Source: Icerya purchasi (Eukaryota > Arthropoda > Insecta > Hemiptera > Monophlebidae). From it: DNA of 64,000 nucleotides. The stretch is from assembly GCA_039619475.1 (NCBI GenBank), contig CM077115.1:157703774-157767773 (forward strand), read 5' to 3'. Positions 60,002-64,000 of the stretch are shown piece by piece (the first letter of the stretch is position 1; each line of letters begins with the position of its first letter). The notes beneath the pieces are model-generated. The model did not search any database, was not told the origin of the DNA, and saw only the letters and a program-made list of their open reading frames with translations. Both the position numbers and the translations under genes were made by a program.

Positions 60002-60063
60002 CTTTGAATTAGATGCATTCGATGAAATGTTGCATCAGAAAAATACCCTTCAAACGGAGAAAG
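60002..60063 (-). promoter_or_regulatory. Conserved 5' module of the left gene copy
   Basis: The reverse complement reads CTTTCTCCGTTTGAAGGG, then TTCTGATGCAACATTTCATC and AATTCAAAG|GTAGA, the same order as at 54388 and 52276. It ends in the donor-like AAAG|GTAG about 145 bases before the start codon. Confidence 0.6.
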
Positions 60064-60447
60064 TTGATTGCATACATTGATGAATGAAGTTGTTAAGAAC
60101 TTGTACATACATATACATTTTGTTTGTGGTAGTGTATGCATGTACACATGAGATCTTACGTATAAGTAAGGGTCAAGATCCGGTTTTAACAGCTGTATCA
60201 GACGATCTTAACGTGCAGCTATGTACATGCAGGGATAGACTTTAATATAATCATTATCGATGGTAAACGAGAACATTAATTCATTTTTTAAATTTTAATA
60301 TATCGTCTTCCATCACTAATAAGATAACATAAAAAACTACTAACTTAACTGAATATATCCTTCTTCAACCAACTTTTCCTCAATCATTCGAATTTCATCA
60401 TCTACACCAACATTTCACACTTTTTTAGATGTATGCGATAACAATAA
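60064..60447. other. Between leader module and pseudogene, left arm
   Basis: Probably promoter-side sequence for the gene reading leftward; CATGTACATG-like palindromes occur. Its partner on the right arm is 62258-62641. Confidence 0.4.
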
Positions 60448-61153
60448 TCACTCAACCAATTCATTAGGATCGTCTGAATAATCGATCGGTGTATCTTCAT
60501 GACATACTCCGCCATCAGCACAATGCTTAGTCTTTGCTCCATCATAGTAAATTTTTACACTTGATCCATTAGACTGAAACATCGGACGTATTATTTTTCT
60601 GTATTTAGGAAATGTAGTACCCTTTAATACACCAGTAGCACGTAAATGAGCTCTAGTACACTCAAGTATTTATTTATATAGATCTAAATCATTATTTTGT
60701 ATATTTATTCTCATCTATATGCGATACCATTAGTAAATGAAAGAGTCCGGGTATGTAAGGAAATTTTATTTGCTTACTTCCTTTTCCTAAATAAATTTCA
60801 CCATATTTGCAGTCCCAAGAAATCAATGTCGATCCTATCAGATACTCATCAATGTTTGTATCATAGCATATTCCATATACTTGATCATTCGGAACAAGTT
60901 CATCAAAATCTGTATGAAATGAATCTACTTCACTTATGTTAAACGACTTAGCTTTGAGTTTGTTTTTTAATATTTTCATCTTTAATTTCAGACTCAACGT
61001 CACTTCCCTGTTTACTATTAGACAATCATGCGATAGTGATTCATTATTTAGAGGCTGTAGGATACACTCGAAATAATCAAATATAACAAATGGTACAAAT
61101 TCTTGCTGTTTATGTTGTTGAAATCTCGATATTTTATTCTCCTTTGTTGGCAT
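60448..61153 (-). pseudogene. Virus-like element debris: PolB-like fragment joined to a PGLF-motif protein, broken
   Basis: From 61153 the frame starts with a short segment in which VPFVIFDYFECILQPL resembles the exonuclease-I D-x-E region of protein-primed B-family DNA polymerases of Polinton/Maverick-like elements, although the second acid is spaced differently (D-Y-F-E). At the inverted-repeat breakpoint (61022) it passes into an unrelated protein with VYGICYD, then PYIPGLFHLL and a stop after KYTK (60692). The remainder, with a Y-K, C-T-R-A and K-Y-R-K-I-I-R-P-M-F pattern, continues in another frame past a second stop to 60448. The latter half matches a family I recall beside Polinton-like genes in invertebrates. 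It is non-functional; the join is accidental, created at the breakpoint. Confidence 0.55.
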
Positions 61154-61682
61154 AACAACTGTAGCAGGAGTATTGGGTTAGATTTACTTTCAGTCCAGAA
61201 ATTTGTCAGGCCAATGTTACGTTTAGAGAAAATCTGCTCTATCTATTTATATTGAATTTTAATAACTTATATATAACATGAAGTATATTTTATTTAAAAT
61301 AATATGAAATTCACAGTGATTGATATATATGGTGAAATGTATGTATAAAGGAAGATTTACTCACAAGTTTTGATGAAATTCTAGTTATTTAAAATGTTGT
61401 TATCAAAGAGTAAATCATTTGTTAATACTGATAACAACAATAATGGAATGAATAAGGAAGCAAGACTGAAAAAATGAACTAGACAGGATATGTAGCGATA
61501 TAATGTAAAAATATAACCTATTGAAGTCCGAGTGGAAACCAATTACAAGTACTTCAGCCGCCATATTGGAACCTATTATGAAACCATTATTGGAAATTCA
61601 TGAAGCATTACAAAAATCTGAAAGATTAAAATGGATTCTTATGGAATAAATGATACATCAATGGTAAAAACGTCAAAAACGG
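61023..61682. other. 660-bp spacer of the inverted repeat
   Basis: Unique sequence between the arms. The left portion (61023-61153) carries the polymerase-like start. The right portion (from about 61480) carries the upstream part of the PGLF-motif pseudogene in normal continuity with the right arm. The middle is A+T-rich with no feature. Confidence 0.7.
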
Positions 61683-62257
61683 TCTAATAGTAAACAGAGA
61701 AGTGACGTTGAGTCTGAAATTAAAGATGAAAATATTAAAAAACAAACTCAAAGCTAAGTCGTTTAACATAAGTGAAGTAGATTCATTTCATACAGATTTT
61801 GATGAACTTGTTCCGAATGATCAAGTATATGGAATATGCTATGATACAAACATTGATGAGTATCTGATAGGATCAACATTGATTTCTTGGGACTGCAAAT
61901 ATGGTGAAATTTATTTAGGAAAAGGAAATAAGCAAATAAAATTTCCTTACATACCCGGACTCTTTCATTTACTAATGGTATCGCATATAGATGAGAATAA
62001 ATATACAAAATAATGATTTAGATCTATATAAATAAATACTTGAGTGTACTAGAGCTCATTTACGTGCTACTGGTGTATTAAAGGGTACTACATTTCCTAA
62101 ATACAGAAAAATAATACGTCCGATGTTTCAGTCTAATGGATCAAGTGTAAAAATTTACTATGATGGAGCAAAGACTAAGCATTGTGCTGATGGCGGAGTA
62201 TGTCATGAAGATACACCGATCGATTATTCAGACGATCCTAATGAATTGGTTGAGTGA
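61480..62257 (+). pseudogene. PGLF-motif protein, Polinton-associated family (right copy), broken
   Basis: AAILEPIMKPLLEIHEALQK (about 61560-61620), then after stops and a frame change NISEVDSFHTDFDEL and VYGICYDTNIDEYLIG, then PYIPGLFHLL and a stop at 62011-62013. The family's usual continuation (Y-K, T-x-A-H, K-Y-R-x-I-I-x-P-M-F) follows in a shifted frame to a TGA at 62255-62257, with one internal stop. At least three lesions are present. Proteins of this pattern occur next to Polinton/Maverick-like genes in insects and cnidarians as far as I recall. The upstream continuity here shows that the right side is the original arrangement and the left side the rearranged one. Confidence 0.55.
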
Positions 62258-62641
62258 TTATTGTTATCGCATACATCTAAAAAAGTGTGAAATGTTGGTG
62301 TAGATGATGAAATTCGAATGATTGAGGAAAAGTTGGTTGAAGAAGGATATATTCAGTTAAGTTAGTAGTTTTTTATGTTATCTTATTAGTGATGGAAGAC
62401 GATATATTAAAATTTAAAAAATGAATTAATGTTCTCGTTTACCATCGATAATGATTATATTAAAGTCTATCCCTGCATGTACATAGCTGCACGTTAAGAT
62501 CGTCTGATACAGCTGTTAAAACCGGATCTTGACCCTTACTTATACGTAAGATCTCATGTGTACATGCATACACTACCACAAACAAAATGTATATGTATGT
62601 ACAAGTTCTTAACAACTTCATTCATCAATGTATGCAATCAA

Positions 62642-62703
62642 CTTTCTCCGTTTGAAGGGTATTTTTCTGATGCAACATTTCATCGAATGCATCTAATTCA
62701 AAG
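62642..62703 (+). promoter_or_regulatory. Conserved 5' module of the right gene copy
   Basis: CTTTCTCCGTTTGAAGGG to AATTCAAAG|GTAGA. Possible acceptors TTAAATTTTAG (62793) and AAGTTTTAG (62812) precede the start codon at 62848, implying an intron of about 90-110 bp if the module is an exon. Confidence 0.6.
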
Positions 62704-62847
62704 GTAGACATTATGTCAACTCTCTGAATAACTGTATTCGCTCGCTTGTTATTAGTTTCACGAATTAGTGTTCTTCACACGTTTAAATTTTAGTTACTAT
62801 TAAAAGTTTTAGTTTTTTTTCTTTTCTCTTTAATAACAACTGTAACA

Positions 62848-63678
62848 ATGATAGTAGCACGTGAGGTAATTATCGATATTCAATGTTTTAAATATGATAA
62901 TGATACATACATCATTAAGGAACTTTCAATAATAAGTATCGATGGTGAAATTCAATTTCATAGAATTTACAAGCCTCCATTCGAATGGGATGTATTATCC
63001 AATAATAAAAAACAAGAAAACATGAGGATAATTCAAAACTGTCATTCAATTCCGTGGAATGCAGGAGATTACAATTATGAATCTATTGCTGGTGATATAG
63101 AAAATGTGTTGGAAGATTTGGAACCATTGAATATTTACGTTAAAGGAAATGAAAAAATTACCACTATATGGATAAAACTATTTGAAACATCACTTTCAAG
63201 ATTCAAGATTATTAATTTAGAAAAAGAATTCGGTATACCCAATTTAAGGAAATTAAATAATATGTATAAAGGAATATCAAGAGTTGTAAAATGTGATGCA
63301 CACACTGATAAAAACATACATAGGTGTTCATTGCAGAATGTATATGTGATGATGAAATGGTACGATGTAAATGTTAGACCTATATTATCATTAGTAAAAT
63401 ATTCTACGTGCGAGTTGATGCAAAATGTTACTGCAGAGATATTAATTAATGTATGCCCTCAAAAAATTTGCGATTTTTACAATAAATTACCTGTAGCACT
63501 GAAGAATGATCGACGTATCAAACACTTCTTACCATGTTTTAAACATCATAGCTATGATATTCCAGATTCTTTTCCACTCAGTGCAGTACATCCCACCTTA
63601 ATCAAAGATTGTCCGCAATGCAACCATGCAAGTTTGTTCGAATACCAACATAACCCGATCAAAGGAGCCAATTTGTGA
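62848..63678 (+). CDS. Uncharacterised protein, family with degenerate exonuclease-like fold (right copy)
   Basis: Intact 276-codon duplicate of the gene at 59857-59027, with Thr instead of Met at residue 187 (KYSTCELMQ). The start ACAATGATAG is preceded by a T-rich tract with plausible splice acceptors. It shares with the 339-codon relative the order F/Y-K-P, N-L/M-E-K-x-F, G-I-S-x-x-V-x-C-x-x-H, C-x-x-x-N-V, W, R-P, L-P-C and C-x-x-C. Both copies being free of stops while the neighbouring pseudogene is broken suggests either selection or very recent duplication. The function is unknown; see the left copy for the fold argument. Confidence 0.82.
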   Translation: MIVAREVIIDIQCFKYDNDTYIIKELSIISIDGEIQFHRIYKPPFEWDVLSNNKKQENMRIIQNCHSIPWNAGDYNYESIAGDIENVLEDLEPLNIYVKGNEKITTIWIKLFETSLSRFKIINLEKEFGIPNLRKLNNMYKGISRVVKCDAHTDKNIHRCSLQNVYVMMKWYDVNVRPILSLVKYSTCELMQNVTAEILINVCPQKICDFYNKLPVALKNDRRIKHFLPCFKHHSYDIPDSFPLSAVHPTLIKDCPQCNHASLFEYQHNPIKGANL

Positions 63679-63953
63679 GCATTGTACGAATCATAATCTT
63701 GTAATTTTTCCATCTTTAAATTTTTTGTGATATTTATTTATTTTTTAAATTAATTTTCTTTTATTCTTGTTAATCGTTTGTAAATATATTACATGAATTA
63801 TATATATATTTTACATTTCATAATTTTTTTCGCGTGCGAATGGAATAATAAAAATAACTTTTTCTTTTTCCTTTAAATGTAAATATTATCTATATTCAAC
63901 TTCAATAATGAGTATAAACACTTTTTTTATTGTAAAATCATATGGGTTCTAAT
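63679..63953. other. 3' flank of right gene copy
   Basis: A+T-rich sequence with an AATAATAAAAATAA poly(A)-signal-like stretch near 63844-63857. It mirrors 58752-59026. Confidence 0.5.
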
Positions 63954-64000
63954 TAGTGATGGGCAACTTCGAAATGATTCATTCGAATTATTTGATCGTT
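63954..64000 (+). mobile_element. hAT-type MITE, partial at window edge
   Basis: TAGTGATGGGCAACTTCGAA starts at 63954, preceded by GTTCTAAT, the mirror of the 58752-58759 duplication. It is the inverted duplicate of the MITE end at 58705-58751. Confidence 0.88.

Larger units (their letters stand above)
58705..61022 (-). repeat. Left arm of large inverted repeat
   Basis: Every base here pairs with one in 61683-64000 at coordinate sum 122705; landmarks from the MITE end, the gene ends and the inner breakpoint all give the same sum, so there are no net indels in 2.3 kb. I noticed about four substitutions (for example Met versus Thr at codon 187 of the genes). The true outer end lies further left than 58705 or is hidden because the right arm leaves the window. 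The inner breakpoint is after TCTAATAGTAAACAG read from the partner strand. Confidence 0.95.
61683..64000 (+). repeat. Right arm of large inverted repeat (continues past window)
   Basis: Reverse complement of 58705-61022. Position 64000 still pairs with 58705, inside the MITE, so the arm extends beyond the end of the window. Confidence 0.95.

Overview
This 64-kb window looks like an A+T-rich animal, probably insect, nuclear genome. No operons or bacterial signals are visible. There are intron-split exons with GT/AG borders, many LINE (non-LTR retrotransposon) fragments, hAT, mariner-like and pogo-like DNA transposons, tRNA-derived SINEs and microsatellites. I cannot name the species.

From about 0.2 to 50 kb the sequence is almost entirely decayed mobile DNA. 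Two short exons on the + strand (36513-36612 and 46007-46081) stand out. They have matching intron phase, and their peptides align without gaps to the Ha and Hb helices of syntaxin (a Qa-SNARE). I therefore read much of this half as transposon-filled introns of a syntaxin gene whose other exons lie outside the window or were not recognised. Dated or bounded insertions include a 3.4-kb hAT element with a perfect 8-bp target duplication and a broken ZMYM1-like transposase (12277-15709), hAT MITEs at 30493-30765 and 50659-50902, a pogo-like MITE at 24955-25333, a SINE with a 13-bp target duplication at 35180-35448, and a repeat family at 22649-23455 (two tandem copies) and 29850-30227 (inverted). 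At least four LINE lineages are represented by 3' pieces. Three foldback structures lie at 2641-3046, 8230-8717 and 27476-27817.

From about 51 to 64 kb the character changes. A degenerate repeat array (51.2-53.9 kb) precedes an intact 339-codon gene (54703-55722). A divergent 276-codon relative occurs twice in opposite orientation (59027-59857 minus, 62848-63678 plus). The two copies sit in the arms of a large inverted repeat: left arm 58705-61022 or further left, right arm 61683-64000 and continuing beyond the window, spacer 660 bp. The arms pair without indels at every landmark checked and differ at only a few bases. Each gene is preceded by a conserved ~62-bp module ending in the same splice-donor-like AAAG|GTAG, which I interpret as a shared 5' exon; a fourth, orphan module lies at 52276-52338. 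The inner ends of the arms hold a frameshifted pseudogene, and on the left side only a fragment resembling the exonuclease motif of a Polinton/Maverick-type B-family DNA polymerase. I infer a small gene family with conserved 5' leaders, associated with virus-like element debris and recently inverted-duplicated. This is the most interesting part of the window.
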